Notes: generated from the letters alone by a model not told the origin. A stretch of DNA of 64,000 nucleotides from Arthrobacter sp. (GCF_031179985.1 NZ_JAPSHJ010000001.1:71392-135391), one strand, 5' to 3'; shown: positions 20,422 through 30,921, numbered from the stretch's first letter. Made by a program: numbers and translations.

Positions 20422-20886
20422 CTACGGGGTTTCGCTGCCGGCTTCGGGCTCGCTCCCGATGGGATGCGAGGCCTCCCATTCGGCCTGTTCGCGCTCCCGC
20501 TGCGCGGCCTCGGAATCCAGCCGGATACCTGTGCGGATGCCGTACCACCAGGCAAGTGCGAACAGCCCGCCAACAAGGAACATCATGGGTTCCACGAGCC
20601 CGGTAAGGATCAGCACGAGCTGCAGGGCCCAGCCCACGCCTACGCCCCAGGGTTTGGACAGCACGGCGCACGTGAAAACCAGGACGAGACTTAGCGCGAT
20701 GCCAACCGAAAGAATGAGCACGGGAGAAATCTCCCCGCGCCTCAGGCCAAATACCGCCAGGGTGGCGAAGAATGCCACGAAGCCCTCAAGCAGCAGGACT
20801 GTCGAGGCGAACATCACTTTGGTGGAGCGGCGTTTTTTAGGCATGCCCGGCTGCCATTCACGCTGGGCCTTGGTAAGCCTGGCCAT
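20422..20886 (-). CDS. DUF4233 membrane protein
   Basis: The 154-residue protein has a basic N-terminus (MARLTKAQREWQPGMPKKRRS) and four predicted helices: TVLLLEGFVAFFATLAVFGL, ISPVLILSVGIALSLVLVF, WALQLVLILTGLVEPMMFL and GGLFALAWWYGIRTG. The C-terminal tail is charged. DUF4233 proteins occur next to folC and ndk across Actinobacteria, as here; the role is unknown. The ATG is 4 bp after folC and has a GAGG site. Confidence 0.88.
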   Translation of the reverse strand: MARLTKAQREWQPGMPKKRRSTKVMFASTVLLLEGFVAFFATLAVFGLRRGEISPVLILSVGIALSLVLVFTCAVLSKPWGVGVGWALQLVLILTGLVEPMMFLVGGLFALAWWYGIRTGIRLDSEAAQREREQAEWEASHPIGSEPEAGSETP

Positions 20887-20889
20887 CGC

Positions 20890-22251
20890 TTATACCTCCG
20901 TCTTCCCCAGCAGGATGCGGGCTTCTGCGACCAGGGTGATGGAGCCTGTCACGAGGACGCCGCCAGAGAGGTCGTCATTGGACTCGGCGCGCTCCACGGC
21001 CCATTCGAGGGCGTCGTCCAACTGGGCGGCGACGTGGACGTTGTCCTCGCCGAACCCCAGGTCCAGAGCCAGCTCTTCGAGGTCTTCTGCCGGGACCGCC
21101 CGGGGCGAGTTGGACTGCGTAAAGCAGTATTCAGCGGCGAGGTCTCCGAGCGACTCTTTGAGTTGGCGGAGAATCTCCTCGGCATCCTTTTCCTTGAGCA
21201 CTCCGACCACCACCACGAGCTTGGTCAGGGTAAAGGCTTCATGGATGGCTTCGGCGGAGACCCGGATTCCTTCCGGATTATGGGCGGCGTCCACGATGAT
21301 GGTGGGCGCAGTCCGCACCACTTCCAGGCGGCCGGGCGAGGTTACGGATGCAAAGGCCTCCTGGAGGATTTCGGCGTCGAGCTCTTTCTCCCCTCCGCCG
21401 AGGAATGCTTCGAGCGCTGCCACTGCCACTGCGGCGTTCTCTGCCTGATGTGCGCCGTGCAGCGGCAACAGCAGGTCCTCGTAACGCCCACCGAGTCCCT
21501 GGATGGTGACAACCTGGCCACCGACAGCAACGGTGCGGGACGCTACACCGAACTCAACGCCCTCAAAGCGGAAGGGAACCTGGACTTCCTTCGCCTTTTC
21601 CAGCAGCACCTGTGCGGCGTCCACTGGCTGGGCTGCGCTGATCAGGAATCCGCCGCGCTTGATGATGCCCGCCTTCTCGTAGGCGATGTCCTCGGTGGTG
21701 TCACCGAGAAGGTCCGTGTGGTCCAGCGAGATCGGGGTGATGACGGCGACCTGACCGTCGCCCACATTCGTCGCGTCGGTAATGCCACCCAGGCCGACTT
21801 CCATGACCGCAACATTGACCGGCTGGTCGGCAAAAACGGCGAAGCCAAGGATGGTGAGGCATTCGAAGTAGGTCAGCCGGGGCTGCCCTTCAGCGACGAG
21901 CTCTTCGTCCACTATCTCCAGGTAGGGCCTGATCTCGTCCCAGATCCGCACAAAGGTCTCATCCGGTACCGGGGACCCGTCAATGCTGATCCTTTCCGTC
22001 ACCTTGGAAAGGTGCGGACTTGTGTAGCGGCCGGTGCTGAGGCCATGGGCACGCAGGCCGGCCTCGATCATCCGGGCGGTGGACGTCTTTCCGTTGGTAC
22101 CGGTGATGTGGATGATCGGGAAAGCCTTGTTGGGCTCCCCCAGGATTTCCATCGCGCGGAACAAGGGAGCAAGCCGCGGCTCCATTTTGTTTTCGGGGGC
22201 ACGGCCCAACAGTTCGGCGTAGACACTCTCCACGGAAAATTCGTCAGTCAT
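20890..22251 (-). CDS. folC: Folylpolyglutamate / dihydrofolate synthase
   Basis: The 453-residue ligase adds glutamate to dihydropteroate or folates. It carries the P-loop HITGTNGKTSTARMI near residues 48-62, the Mur-ligase-like VGLGGITDATN and SLDHTDLLGDT segments, and DAAHNPEG near residue 320. It follows ileS after 3 bp, so the two are translationally or transcriptionally linked and probably fall under the ileS T-box. Confidence 0.96.
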   Translation of the reverse strand: MTDEFSVESVYAELLGRAPENKMEPRLAPLFRAMEILGEPNKAFPIIHITGTNGKTSTARMIEAGLRAHGLSTGRYTSPHLSKVTERISIDGSPVPDETFVRIWDEIRPYLEIVDEELVAEGQPRLTYFECLTILGFAVFADQPVNVAVMEVGLGGITDATNVGDGQVAVITPISLDHTDLLGDTTEDIAYEKAGIIKRGGFLISAAQPVDAAQVLLEKAKEVQVPFRFEGVEFGVASRTVAVGGQVVTIQGLGGRYEDLLLPLHGAHQAENAAVAVAALEAFLGGGEKELDAEILQEAFASVTSPGRLEVVRTAPTIIVDAAHNPEGIRVSAEAIHEAFTLTKLVVVVGVLKEKDAEEILRQLKESLGDLAAEYCFTQSNSPRAVPAEDLEELALDLGFGEDNVHVAAQLDDALEWAVERAESNDDLSGGVLVTGSITLVAEARILLGKTEV

Positions 22252-22254
22252 TAC

Positions 22255-25200
22255 TCAGGCCCCTATTTTTTCGACGGAAATTCGCGGTTCAGCTGAATCA
22301 GCGGGAGCGGCGACGAGATCAACAGTCAGCGTCTCGGTCTTGACCAGATCCGCATTCGCCAGCAGGGAGTCAACTACGCCCTGCGCGGCGGTGACAGTGG
22401 TCCGGATACGGTCACTGACATTCAGTCCGGCATCCTTGCGTGCCTGCTGGATGGCGCGGACCATGTCGCGTGCAAGTCCCTCGGCCTCCAGTTCTGGCGT
22501 GACTTCGGTATTGAGGACCACGAATCCGCCTTCTGGCAGAACCCCGGCTGCCCGGGAGCCAGTGCCTGCTGCGGATTCCGCCACGACCGTCTCGAGTGTG
22601 TACTCCTGCGGCTCAAGTTCCAGCCCACCGGCAGTAACAACCCCGGCTTCGTCTACCGACCAGTCTCCGGACTTTGAGCCCTTGATGGCCTGCTGGACGT
22701 TTTTCCCAAGACGCGGACCCGCGGCCCGGGCGTTGACCACGAGCTTCTGCTCGATGCCGAACTCCTCCGGCGAGGCGCTGGCGGCGTCGAGCAACCGCAC
22801 TGAGCGCAGGTTCAGTTCATCGGCGACGACGGCGGCGAAACCTTCCAGCGCATCCGCGCCGGGTGCCACCACAGTCAGTTCCTGCAGCGGCAGGCGGACA
22901 CGGAGGTTCGCTGCCTTTCGCAGGGACGAGCCCGTGGAGCAGATCTGCTGCACGCGGTTCATGGCCTCGACGAGGCCCGCATTTGCGGGGAACAGCCCTG
23001 CGTCCGGCCAGTCGGCCAGGTGCACGGAGCGCCCGCCTGTCAGTCCGCGCCAGATTTCCTCGGACACGAGCGGCAGCAAGGATGCTGAGACGCGGCAAAC
23101 AGCCTCAAGCGCGGTGTAGAGCGCGTCGAAGGCATCCACATTCTCGTCGAAGAAGCGTTGACGGCTGCGGCGGACGTACCAGTTGGTGAGCATATCCAGG
23201 TAGCTGCGGAGTTCATCGCAGGCGCCCGAGATGTCGTAGCTGTCCAGCCGCACGGTCATATTCCGCACCAGGTCACCGGTGTTGGCCATTAGGTACTGGT
23301 CAAGGGTGTCGGAGTAGCCGTCGTAGCGGAGCTTGGCTTCGTAGCCGCCGGCTGTACCGTCAACTACGTTGGAAGCGTTCGTGTACAGCGTGAAGAAGCT
23401 GTACACGTTCCAGAGCGGCAGGATGACCTGACGGACGCCCTCGCGGATTCCCTGTTCGGTTACCACAAGGTTGCCACCGCGCAGGATGGGGCTGGACATC
23501 AGGAACCAGCGCATCGCATCAGAGCCGTCGCGGTCCAGAACCTCGGACACGTCGGGGTAGTTCCGCAGGCTCTTGGACATCTTCTGCCCGTCAGAGCCCA
23601 GCACGATGCCATGGCTGATGACGTTCCGGAAAGCCGGGCGGTCAAACAGTGCCGTGGACAGGATGTGCAGCATGTAGAACCAGCCGCGGGTCTGCCCGAT
23701 GTACTCCACGATGAAATCTGCGGGGTTGTGGGTGTCGAACCATTCCTCGTTTTGGAACGGGTAGTGGACCTGGCCGTAGGGCATGGAACCGGAGTCGAAC
23801 CAGACATCCAGGACGTCCTCGACACGGCGCATGACGGACTGGCCCTCTTCAGGGGTGCGGGGGTCGTCCGGGTTGGGCCTGGTCAGCTCGTCGATGAAGG
23901 GCCGGTGCAGGTCAATCTGGCCGTCCTTGTTCAGTGGCAGCCGGCCAAAATCGGCCTCGATTTCAGCCAGGGAGCCGTAGACGTCTGTCCGCGGGAACTC
24001 GGGGTCACTTGACTGCCACACCGGGATGGGGCTGCCCCAGTAGCGGTTCCGGCTGATGGACCAGTCGCGGGCATTTTCCAGCCACTTGCCGAACTGCCCG
24101 TCCTTGACGTTGCCCGGGATCCAGTTGATTTCCTGGTTGAGCTCGGACATGCGGTCTTTGAATTTGGTGACTTCCACGTACCAGGAGGACACGGCGCGGT
24201 AGATCAGGGGGTTGCGGCAGCGCCAGCAGTGCGGGTAGCTGTGCTCATAGCTGGCCTGGCGGACCAGGCGGCCCTGCGCCCGGAGCACCTGCGTGATGGG
24301 CTTGTTGGCGTCGAACACCTGCAGCCCCACGATGTCGTGAAGGTCTCCATGCGAAAACAGCGGCAGGAATTTGGCACCCTCATCCACGGACAGCACCACT
24401 GGAATGCCGGCCTCTTCACAGACCTTCTGGTCATCTTCGCCGTAGGCCGGGGCCTGGTGGACGATGCCCGTGCCGTCCGTCGTGGTGACGTAGTCGGCCA
24501 CCAGGAACCGCCAGGCATTCTCCGTGCCGAATTTTTCGGCGTCGCTGAAGTCGTTCCAGAGCGGCTGGTACTGAAGGCCGTCAAGCTCAGCACCCGTGAC
24601 AGTTGCCGTCACCGCAGCCTGGGCAGCCTCAACACCCGCCGTACCGTCGCCGTATCCAAGGTCCTTTGCGTACATGCCCAGAAGATCGGCGGCGAGAAGG
24701 AAACTTCCGGTCACGGGAGCTTCCGGGGAGGCGGCCTTAACCCCGTTGGGACCGGCCGGAAGAACGGCATAAGTGATGGATGGCCCGACGGCGAGGGCCA
24801 GGTTGGTGGGCAGCGTCCACGGGGTGGTGGTCCAGGCGAGCGCCTGTACCCCTTCAAGGCGCCGCGACAGTTCCGATGCGCCGGCCTTGATGGGGAACGT
24901 CACGGTGACGGTCTGGTCCTGGCGGTTCTTGTAGACGTCGTCGTCCATACGCAGTTCGTGGTTGGAGAGCGGTGTCTCGTCCTTCCAGCAATACGGCAGC
25001 ACCCTGTAACCGTTATAGGTGAGGCCTTTTTCGTGGAGCTGCTTGAACGCCCAGAGCACAGACTCCATGTATTCGACGTTGAGCGTCTTGTAGTCGTTTT
25101 CAAAGTCCACCCAGCGGGCCTGGCGGGTGACGTAGTTCTTCCACTCATCGGCGTACTTCATTACCGAGGCCCGGCAGGCGTCGTTGAATTTATCGATGCC

Positions 25201-25605
25201 CATGGCTTCGATCTGGGTCTTGTCGGTCATACCCAGTTGCTTCATGGCTTCGAGCTCGGCGGGAAGCCCATGGGTGTCCCAGCCGAAACGGCGCTCCACG
25301 CGCTTCCCGCGCTGGGTCTGGTAACGGCCCACCAGGTCCTTGGCGTAGCCGGTCAGCAGGTGGCCGTAGTGAGGCAGGCCGTTAGCGAAGGGCGGGCCGT
25401 CGTAAAAGACGAACTCGTTGCTGCCTGGGGCGCCTCCCGGGAGATCCGAAGGGCGCTGGTCAATGCTCGCCTGGAATGTCCCGTCCTGGTCCCAGTACTT
25501 CAGGATCCGCTCTTCAATTTCCGGGAACTTCACGGAGGCGGAGACACCTGAGGTAGGGGAAGCTGCACCGGTGGGTGCGGCCGAGGCCTTGGGGTAATGG
25601 GTCAT
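22255..25605 (-). CDS. ileS: Isoleucyl-tRNA synthetase, eukaryote-like type
   Basis: The 1116-residue class I synthetase charges tRNA-Ile. The HIGH-type motif is [11 protein letters not shown] near residue 78 and the KMSKS loop is [12 protein letters not shown] near residue 675. The [11 protein letters not shown] sequence, the long C-terminal region and the absence of the C-terminal zinc knuckle fit the IleRS2 (eukaryote-like) class, members of which are often mupirocin-tolerant; tolerance here is inference. The ATG at 25605 has AGGATG upstream. A T-box leader precedes it. folC follows 3 bp after the stop. Confidence 0.97.
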   Translation of the reverse strand: MTHYPKASAAPTGAASPTSGVSASVKFPEIEERILKYWDQDGTFQASIDQRPSDLPGGAPGSNEFVFYDGPPFANGLPHYGHLLTGYAKDLVGRYQTQRGKRVERRFGWDTHGLPAELEAMKQLGMTDKTQIEAMGIDKFNDACRASVMKYADEWKNYVTRQARWVDFENDYKTLNVEYMESVLWAFKQLHEKGLTYNGYRVLPYCWKDETPLSNHELRMDDDVYKNRQDQTVTVTFPIKAGASELSRRLEGVQALAWTTTPWTLPTNLALAVGPSITYAVLPAGPNGVKAASPEAPVTGSFLLAADLLGMYAKDLGYGDGTAGVEAAQAAVTATVTGAELDGLQYQPLWNDFSDAEKFGTENAWRFLVADYVTTTDGTGIVHQAPAYGEDDQKVCEEAGIPVVLSVDEGAKFLPLFSHGDLHDIVGLQVFDANKPITQVLRAQGRLVRQASYEHSYPHCWRCRNPLIYRAVSSWYVEVTKFKDRMSELNQEINWIPGNVKDGQFGKWLENARDWSISRNRYWGSPIPVWQSSDPEFPRTDVYGSLAEIEADFGRLPLNKDGQIDLHRPFIDELTRPNPDDPRTPEEGQSVMRRVEDVLDVWFDSGSMPYGQVHYPFQNEEWFDTHNPADFIVEYIGQTRGWFYMLHILSTALFDRPAFRNVISHGIVLGSDGQKMSKSLRNYPDVSEVLDRDGSDAMRWFLMSSPILRGGNLVVTEQGIREGVRQVILPLWNVYSFFTLYTNASNVVDGTAGGYEAKLRYDGYSDTLDQYLMANTGDLVRNMTVRLDSYDISGACDELRSYLDMLTNWYVRRSRQRFFDENVDAFDALYTALEAVCRVSASLLPLVSEEIWRGLTGGRSVHLADWPDAGLFPANAGLVEAMNRVQQICSTGSSLRKAANLRVRLPLQELTVVAPGADALEGFAAVVADELNLRSVRLLDAASASPEEFGIEQKLVVNARAAGPRLGKNVQQAIKGSKSGDWSVDEAGVVTAGGLELEPQEYTLETVVAESAAGTGSRAAGVLPEGGFVVLNTEVTPELEAEGLARDMVRAIQQARKDAGLNVSDRIRTTVTAAQGVVDSLLANADLVKTETLTVDLVAAPADSAEPRISVEKIGA

Positions 25606-25610
25606 TTCGA

Positions 25611-25654
25611 CATCCTGGGTTGAGCTGGTGAATAAGTGGATTCATTCAGGATGC
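25611..25654 (-). promoter_or_regulatory. Hairpin that can hide the ileS ribosome site
   Basis: On the minus strand CATCCTG (25653-25647) can pair with CAGGATG (25617-25611), which contains the ileS ribosome site; an inner TGAAT / ATTCA pair extends the stem. This offers a sequestered state for translation control downstream of the T-box. The pairing is seen in the sequence; its use is inference. Confidence 0.5.
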
Positions 25655-25704
25655 GAGGACGGCTCCTGACCGGTTGTCCAGTCTCGCTGTCCTGCGATAC
25701 TTTC

Positions 25705-25905
25705 CAACGTAGCCCGGCACCGCGGTACCACCTCACTTACCTCCGCCGTCTGGCTCCCCCGTGGAGGAGCTGACCGGCGTCGGCCGCTCATTACTGCTGT
25801 AACGGGCTTACCCGTCCGGCTCTACTGACCCTCTCCGCGCATGACGTTCGGTGAAGGCGTTCTTCCGGAAGCTCGCCGGTGATTGCCGGGTCAAAGCTGT
25901 TGCAG
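25705..25905 (-). promoter_or_regulatory. T-box leader of ileS (specifier ATC)
   Basis: On the minus strand the T-box core AGGTGGTACCGCGG spans about 25732-25719. Upstream lies the actinobacterial short stem I: an ATC codon at 25883-25881 followed by ACCGGCGAGCTTCCGGAAGAACG, matching the layout of translational ileS T-boxes. ATC is an Ile codon, as expected. Uncharged tRNA-Ile would bind the specifier and the antisequestrator bulge and raise ileS expression. No T tract follows, so control should be translational. Confidence 0.92.
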
Positions 25906-25997
25906 CAAGTCTAACGGTTCCCGCCGGGGCCCTGCTAACCGGAATTCCGCCGGGCGGGTGAGGTGGTGGCGAGGCAATCATCCCTAGACTCGTGCCT

Positions 25998-27020
25998 ATG
26001 ACACTGCCCACCGTCGAGCTGGCTGCCTCCCCGCCGTCCGGCTTTCGCTTTGCTGCCCGGTTCCTTGCCATCCTGGTGAGCCTGCCTGTCGCGGTACTGT
26101 CGGTCTTCCGCGCCATCCCTGCTGAATGGCCTACACCAGTGGTCCAGTTGCTGTCCTTCACACCTTGGCTGGTGTTACCCGCAGCCGCTGCGGCTGTTTT
26201 GGCTGTTCTGGGCAGGAAAGCCTGGGCAATCGTTATAGCCGGGGGGCTGCTCGCTGTGCAGCTGTTCTGGCTGTTCCCTCTGGACGCGGGCCGGCACGTG
26301 CCAGGGCCTTCGGCACCAGCGACGGAACTCAGAGTCATGAACATCAACTCAGAGTTTGGAGAGGCAGACGCCCGGGAAATAGTGCGGCTGGTGAGGGAGA
26401 ACGGTGTTGGACTGCTGACGATCCAGGAACACACGCAGGCCTTGGAGAACCGCCTTGCTGCCGATGGCATGGGAATGCTGCTCCCGAACAGGATCAGTCA
26501 TCCCACCAACGACGCGGGCGGAAGCGCCGTTTACTCGGTGCATGCTCTGGAGCCTATGGGTGTGGTCCCTGACAGCCCGTTCCACATGCCCACCGTCCGT
26601 GTGACTGTCCACAAGGAAGGACGGACCGCGGTGCTTGAGACAACGAACGTTCATGCGCTGCCTCCGGTGGATGTCCGGGTTAAGCAGTGGCGCAGCGATC
26701 TGCGGGCGGTTGGGCGGCTGGGAGACCGTTCCGGAAGTCAGTTGCTGATCGGGGACTTCAACGCCACCTATGACCACTCGGAGTTCAGGCAACTGCTCGA
26801 CCGCGGACCCACTGACGCGAAGATGGTGGACGTGGGAACGGCCACTGGTTCCCGATTGCTCCCGACCTGGCCAATGGAAGGTCTCCGGCTGCCGGGAATC
26901 GCGATCGACCACGTGGTGACGAGCCCGCAGGTGCAAAGTTCCCACTATTCAGTTCACCCCGTCCCCGGGTCTGATCACGCCGCCATCATCGCCACCCTAC
27001 GGGTCCCGGCGGTCGACTGA
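25998..27020 (+). CDS. Membrane-anchored endonuclease/exonuclease/phosphatase family protein
   Basis: The product has 340 residues from the ATG at 25998. Three hydrophobic helices fill residues about 18-95. The EEP domain follows with VMNINSEFGEAD, the catalytic Glu in LLTIQEH, GDFNATYDHSEF and the closing GSDHAAI. Such proteins face outward and hydrolyse phosphodiesters or phosphate monoesters; the substrate is unknown. A TAGACT hexamer 7 nt before the ATG and no ribosome site suggest a leaderless mRNA. It diverges from ileS. Confidence 0.88.
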   Translation: MTLPTVELAASPPSGFRFAARFLAILVSLPVAVLSVFRAIPAEWPTPVVQLLSFTPWLVLPAAAAAVLAVLGRKAWAIVIAGGLLAVQLFWLFPLDAGRHVPGPSAPATELRVMNINSEFGEADAREIVRLVRENGVGLLTIQEHTQALENRLAADGMGMLLPNRISHPTNDAGGSAVYSVHALEPMGVVPDSPFHMPTVRVTVHKEGRTAVLETTNVHALPPVDVRVKQWRSDLRAVGRLGDRSGSQLLIGDFNATYDHSEFRQLLDRGPTDAKMVDVGTATGSRLLPTWPMEGLRLPGIAIDHVVTSPQVQSSHYSVHPVPGSDHAAIIATLRVPAVD

Positions 27021-27066
27021 CCGCTGGTTCCCGAAATGTGGTCCCGGAGGACTATATCCCCCAGGA

Positions 27067-27831
27067 TTACGGACTCTTGCGGATGACTTTGTGATTTGCC
27101 GCCTGCGCTACAGGCCGGACCACGATCTGGTCCAGGTTCACATGGTGGGGGGCCGTGACTGCATACCGGACGACGTCGGCCACGTCTTCGGCGGTCAACG
27201 GGTTCTCGACGCCCTGATAGACACTTTCGGCGGCGGTGCGGTCTCCACCGAGGCGGTTGAGGGAAAATTCCTCTGTCTGGACCATCCCAGGCGCAATTTC
27301 GATGACCCGGATGTTGTGCTCTGCCTCTTCCAGCCTGAGGGCCCCGGTCAGGGCGTGCTGGCCGAACTTCGCGGCGTTGTAGCCCGCACCGCCCTCATAG
27401 GCGACCAGCCCGGCGGTGGATGTGAGGTTCAGCACTGTGCCTTTGCCGTTGGCCCGGAGCATGGGCAGGAAGGCGCGTGTAAGTTTCATGGTTCCCAGGA
27501 CATTGACTTCGAACATCCAGGTCCAGTCTTCTGTCTTTGCCTCCCCGACCTTGTCGGTGCCGCGGGCACCGCCGGCGATATTGACCAGTGTGTCCGCGCC
27601 TCCGGCCTCAGTGACCTCAGCCAGCAGCCGTGCGACGTCGGCGTCCTGGGTAATATCTGCCGGGACACCGACGGCGCCAGTCTCAGCTGCCAATGAGGCC
27701 AGCCTTTCCTCCCGGCGGGCTACCGCGAAAACGTTCCAGCCCTCCTTTCGCAGCGCACGGACCGTAGCCTCGCCTATCCCTGTGCTTGCCCCGGTAACAA
27801 CTGCCGTCTTGTTCGGTGTCTCCTCAGTCAT
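27067..27831 (-). CDS. Short-chain dehydrogenase/reductase
   Basis: The 254-residue protein shows the classical SDR pattern: VVTGASTGIGEA near residue 12 (cofactor), NIAGGA (family NNAG variant), Ser in NLTSTAGL and the catalytic YNAAK. The basic residue after the first strand-helix unit (VARREERL) suggests NADP. The substrate cannot be read. TAGGGT lies 6 nt before the ATG with no ribosome site, so the gene is probably leaderless. It converges with the EEP gene and diverges from valS. Confidence 0.93.
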   Translation of the reverse strand: MTEETPNKTAVVTGASTGIGEATVRALRKEGWNVFAVARREERLASLAAETGAVGVPADITQDADVARLLAEVTEAGGADTLVNIAGGARGTDKVGEAKTEDWTWMFEVNVLGTMKLTRAFLPMLRANGKGTVLNLTSTAGLVAYEGGAGYNAAKFGQHALTGALRLEEAEHNIRVIEIAPGMVQTEEFSLNRLGGDRTAAESVYQGVENPLTAEDVADVVRYAVTAPHHVNLDQIVVRPVAQAANHKVIRKSP

Positions 27832-27921
27832 GGCACCACCCTAGCGGGATTGCGCGCTCCGCGATTCGAGTATGACCAGCTCCCGTGCGGGCCATGGAAG
27901 AGACCGTGAAACAATTGCTCC

Positions 27922-30600
27922 ATGGCTCAAGCAAATCAGGGTACAGACACGCCCACCACTGCCCCTATTAACGTTCCCGACAAACCCGTGCTGGAAGGGC
28001 TGGAAGCTGCCCTCACGCAGCGCTGGCTGAACGAAGGTACGTACAAGTTCGATCCGCAGACAACGCGCGAACAGGTCTATTCCATAGACACTCCCCCGCC
28101 GACGGCATCAGGATCCCTTCACGTGGGCCACATGTTCTCGTACACGCAGACAGACGCGCTGGCACGCTATCAGCGGATGTCCGGCAAGAACGTCTTTTAC
28201 CCCATGGGCTGGGACGACAACGGCTTGCCCACGGAACGCCGCGTGCAGAACTTCTATGGCGTGCGCTGCGATCCTGCCATTCCCTATAACGCCGACTACC
28301 GGCCGCCGGCCGTGCCAGCCAAGAACCAGCGCGATTTCGACGTCGTCTCGCGCCGGAACTTCATTGAGCTGTGTGAGGAACTGGCCGTTGAGGACGAGAA
28401 AGTCTTCGAGAACCTCTTCCAGACCCTGGGGCTGTCCGTCGACTGGAACCTCACCTACCGGACCATTGACGACAACTCCCGCGCCGTCTCCCAGCGTGCT
28501 TTCCTGGCCAACCTGACTGCCGGTGACGCCTACATGGCCGAGGCTCCTACTCTGTGGGACGTGACCTTCCGCACTGCTGTGGCACAGGCTGAGCTGGAAG
28601 ACCGCGAGGTGGCCGGCGCGTACTACCGCTACCCGTTCTTCACCGAAGACGGCGAAAAGATCTACATCGAGACCACGCGTCCGGAACTTCTGGCCGCGTG
28701 TGCCGCGCTGGTGGCAAACCCCGACGACGAGCGCTACCAGCCGCTGTTCGGCAAGAAGGTCACCTCTCCCCTGTTCGGAGTGGAGGTGGAGGTCAAGGCC
28801 CATCACCTCGCCAGAGCGGACAAGGGTTCTGGCATTGCCATGGTCTGCACCTTTGGTGACCTGACCGACGTCACCTGGTGGCGGGAGCTGCAGCTGCCCA
28901 CCCGCGCCATTGTTGGCCGGGACGGCCGGATCATCGGTGAGACGCCGGAATGGATCACCACAGAAGCCGGACGTGAAGCATTTGAAGCCATCTCCGGCAA
29001 GACGGTGTTCAGCGCCAAGGAATCGGTAGTGAAACTCCTTTCCGAGGCTGACCTGCTCGACGGCGAGCCGAAGAAGATCATGCACCCGGTGAACTTCTAC
29101 GAAAAGGGCGACAAGCCCCTCGAAGTGGTGACCTCCCGCCAGTGGTACATCCGCAACGGCGGACGCGACGAGGACCGCCGCGAACGCCTCATCGCCCGCG
29201 GCCATGAGATCGAATTCCACCCCGCTTTCATGCGCTCACGTTACGAGAACTGGATCTCCGGGCTGAACGGAGACTGGCTGGTTTCCCGTCAGCGCTTCTT
29301 CGGCGTACCCATTCCCGTCTGGTACCCGCTGGATGCCGACGGCAACCCGCAGTATGACGCGCCGATCCTTCCGGCTGACGAGCAGCTGCCCGTGGACCCG
29401 GCAGCCGATGCGGCACCCGGTTACGAAGAAGCCCAGCGCGACGTCCCGGGTGGCTTCACTGGAGACGCAGACATCCTGGACACCTGGGCGACGTCCTGCC
29501 TGACGCCGCAGATCGTGGGCGGCTGGAGCCGGGACGAGGAACTCTTTGCCAAGGTCTTCCCCTTCGATCTCCGCCCCCAGGGCCACGACATCATCCGGAC
29601 CTGGCTCTTTTCATCCGCCGTCCGTGCCGATGCCCTGCAGAACACCGCACCCTGGAAGCACGCTGCCATCTCCGGCTGGATCCTGGACCCGGAGCGGAAG
29701 AAGATGTCCAAGTCCAAGGGCAACGTCGTGGTTCCTACCGACATCCTGGAAGAGTTCGGCTCCGACGCTGTCAGGTACTGGGCTACGTCGGCCAAGCTGG
29801 GAGCGGATACGGCCTACGAGATCGCACAGATGAAGATCGGCCGCAGGCTTGCGATCAAACTGCTGAACGCCTCCAAGTTTGTCCTCAACCTTGGCGCAAC
29901 CGAAAACTCCGTGGTTTCCGGCGACCTGTCAGTGCTGACCAACCCCGGGGTTGGTCTGCCCAACACGGAAAAAGCACCCGCGTCGGGAGCCCTGACCAAC
30001 CCCTTGGACCGGGCAGTACTCGCGCAGCTTTCGGACGTGGTGCAGCAGGCCACCAAGGCTTTTGAGAACTACGACTACGCGCGCGCCCTGCAGATTACCG
30101 AGAGCTTCTTCTGGCAGTTCACGGATGATTACGTGGAGCTCATTAAGGACAGGGCCTACGGTGCGTCAGGGCCTACCGAACAGGCATCAGTTCTTGCTGC
30201 CCTCGCTACCTCCCTGGATACGCTGCTGCGCCTGTTCGCACCCTTCCTGCCCTTCGCAACCGAAGAAGTGTGGAGCTGGTGGCGCTCAGGTTCAGTTCAC
30301 CGCGCAGCCTGGCCCTCCGCTTTGGAAATCTCCGACGGCGACACCACCATGCTCGCAACTGTGGGCACGGCACTGAGTGGAATCCGCAAGGCCAAGTCCG
30401 AGGCCAAGGTCAAACAGCGCACAGAGGTTCTTTCCGCAACGATCACCGCATCCGAGCGGCTGACAGCGCAACTGAGGGCCGGCCTTGGCGACCTGAAAGC
30501 TGCCTCCAATGCCCGGGAACTGACCCTCAAAGCCGCGAACGGTGAACTGACTGTGAGTGCCGTGGAGTTGGCTCCCGCTGAAGAGGTGCAGAAGGCCTAG
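27922..30600 (+). CDS. valS: Valyl-tRNA synthetase, type 2
   Basis: The 892-residue synthetase charges tRNA-Val. The HIGH-type motif sits in PPPTASGSLHVGH near residue 57, followed by FYPMGWDDNGLPTERRVQ, the signature of type 2 ValRS (archaea, rickettsiae, some actinobacteria) rather than the common bacterial GTDHAGIATQ. KMSKS is KKMSKSKGNVV near residue 595. The anticodon-binding helical domain follows. No good ribosome site or leaderless hexamer is seen before the ATG. A terminator follows. Confidence 0.97.
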   Translation: MAQANQGTDTPTTAPINVPDKPVLEGLEAALTQRWLNEGTYKFDPQTTREQVYSIDTPPPTASGSLHVGHMFSYTQTDALARYQRMSGKNVFYPMGWDDNGLPTERRVQNFYGVRCDPAIPYNADYRPPAVPAKNQRDFDVVSRRNFIELCEELAVEDEKVFENLFQTLGLSVDWNLTYRTIDDNSRAVSQRAFLANLTAGDAYMAEAPTLWDVTFRTAVAQAELEDREVAGAYYRYPFFTEDGEKIYIETTRPELLAACAALVANPDDERYQPLFGKKVTSPLFGVEVEVKAHHLARADKGSGIAMVCTFGDLTDVTWWRELQLPTRAIVGRDGRIIGETPEWITTEAGREAFEAISGKTVFSAKESVVKLLSEADLLDGEPKKIMHPVNFYEKGDKPLEVVTSRQWYIRNGGRDEDRRERLIARGHEIEFHPAFMRSRYENWISGLNGDWLVSRQRFFGVPIPVWYPLDADGNPQYDAPILPADEQLPVDPAADAAPGYEEAQRDVPGGFTGDADILDTWATSCLTPQIVGGWSRDEELFAKVFPFDLRPQGHDIIRTWLFSSAVRADALQNTAPWKHAAISGWILDPERKKMSKSKGNVVVPTDILEEFGSDAVRYWATSAKLGADTAYEIAQMKIGRRLAIKLLNASKFVLNLGATENSVVSGDLSVLTNPGVGLPNTEKAPASGALTNPLDRAVLAQLSDVVQQATKAFENYDYARALQITESFFWQFTDDYVELIKDRAYGASGPTEQASVLAALATSLDTLLRLFAPFLPFATEEVWSWWRSGSVHRAAWPSALEISDGDTTMLATVGTALSGIRKAKSEAKVKQRTEVLSATITASERLTAQLRAGLGDLKAASNARELTLKAANGELTVSAVELAPAEEVQKA

Positions 30601-30631
30601 GAGCTTCCAGAAGCTAATTCTGGGCAAAGGG

Positions 30632-30676
30632 GAAGCCCCATCAGCGTTTTGCCGTTGGTGGGGCTTCGACTTTTCG
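30632..30676 (+). terminator. Terminator after valS
   Basis: The hairpin GAAGCCCCA ... TGGGGCTTC (long loop with some inner pairing) is followed by GACTTTT. It lies about 35 bp after the valS stop. The following stretch to 30866 holds no gene or clear signal. Confidence 0.8.
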
Positions 30677-30866
30677 GCTGTCTGGTGACGTCTTTGACAG
30701 TCTGGCAAGATCCTCGGATTTTCAGGTCTTCCTACCCCGTCACTGGTAGTCTGCTTCTGACTTTGCCGAAGGCTGCGTCAGATGCATGTCACTGAATCTT
30801 TGGTTCTTACGTCCCGCTTCTTTCGAAGTGGGTAAACCTATTGTTGTCCCACGTTCCGGGATAAGC

Positions 30867-30912
30867 AAGGGCACCGGGAGAACTACAACAGGGTAGTTTT
30901 CCCGGTGCCCTT
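30867..30912 (-). terminator. Terminator of the Rv2466c-like gene
   Basis: The arms AAGGGCACCGGG and CCCGGTGCCCTT are extended inward by AAAACTAC / GTAGTTCT. It begins 10 bp after the minus-strand gene stop. The T tract is weak (GCTTAT). Confidence 0.8.
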
Positions 30913-30921
30913 GGGTCAGCT

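Noticed and set aside
21034..22296. 420-codon plus-strand ORF opposite folC
   Set aside because: It is antisense to folC and crosses into ileS; there is no start signal or domain.
24229..25551. 440-codon plus-strand ORF opposite ileS
   Set aside because: It is antisense to the conserved catalytic part of IleRS.
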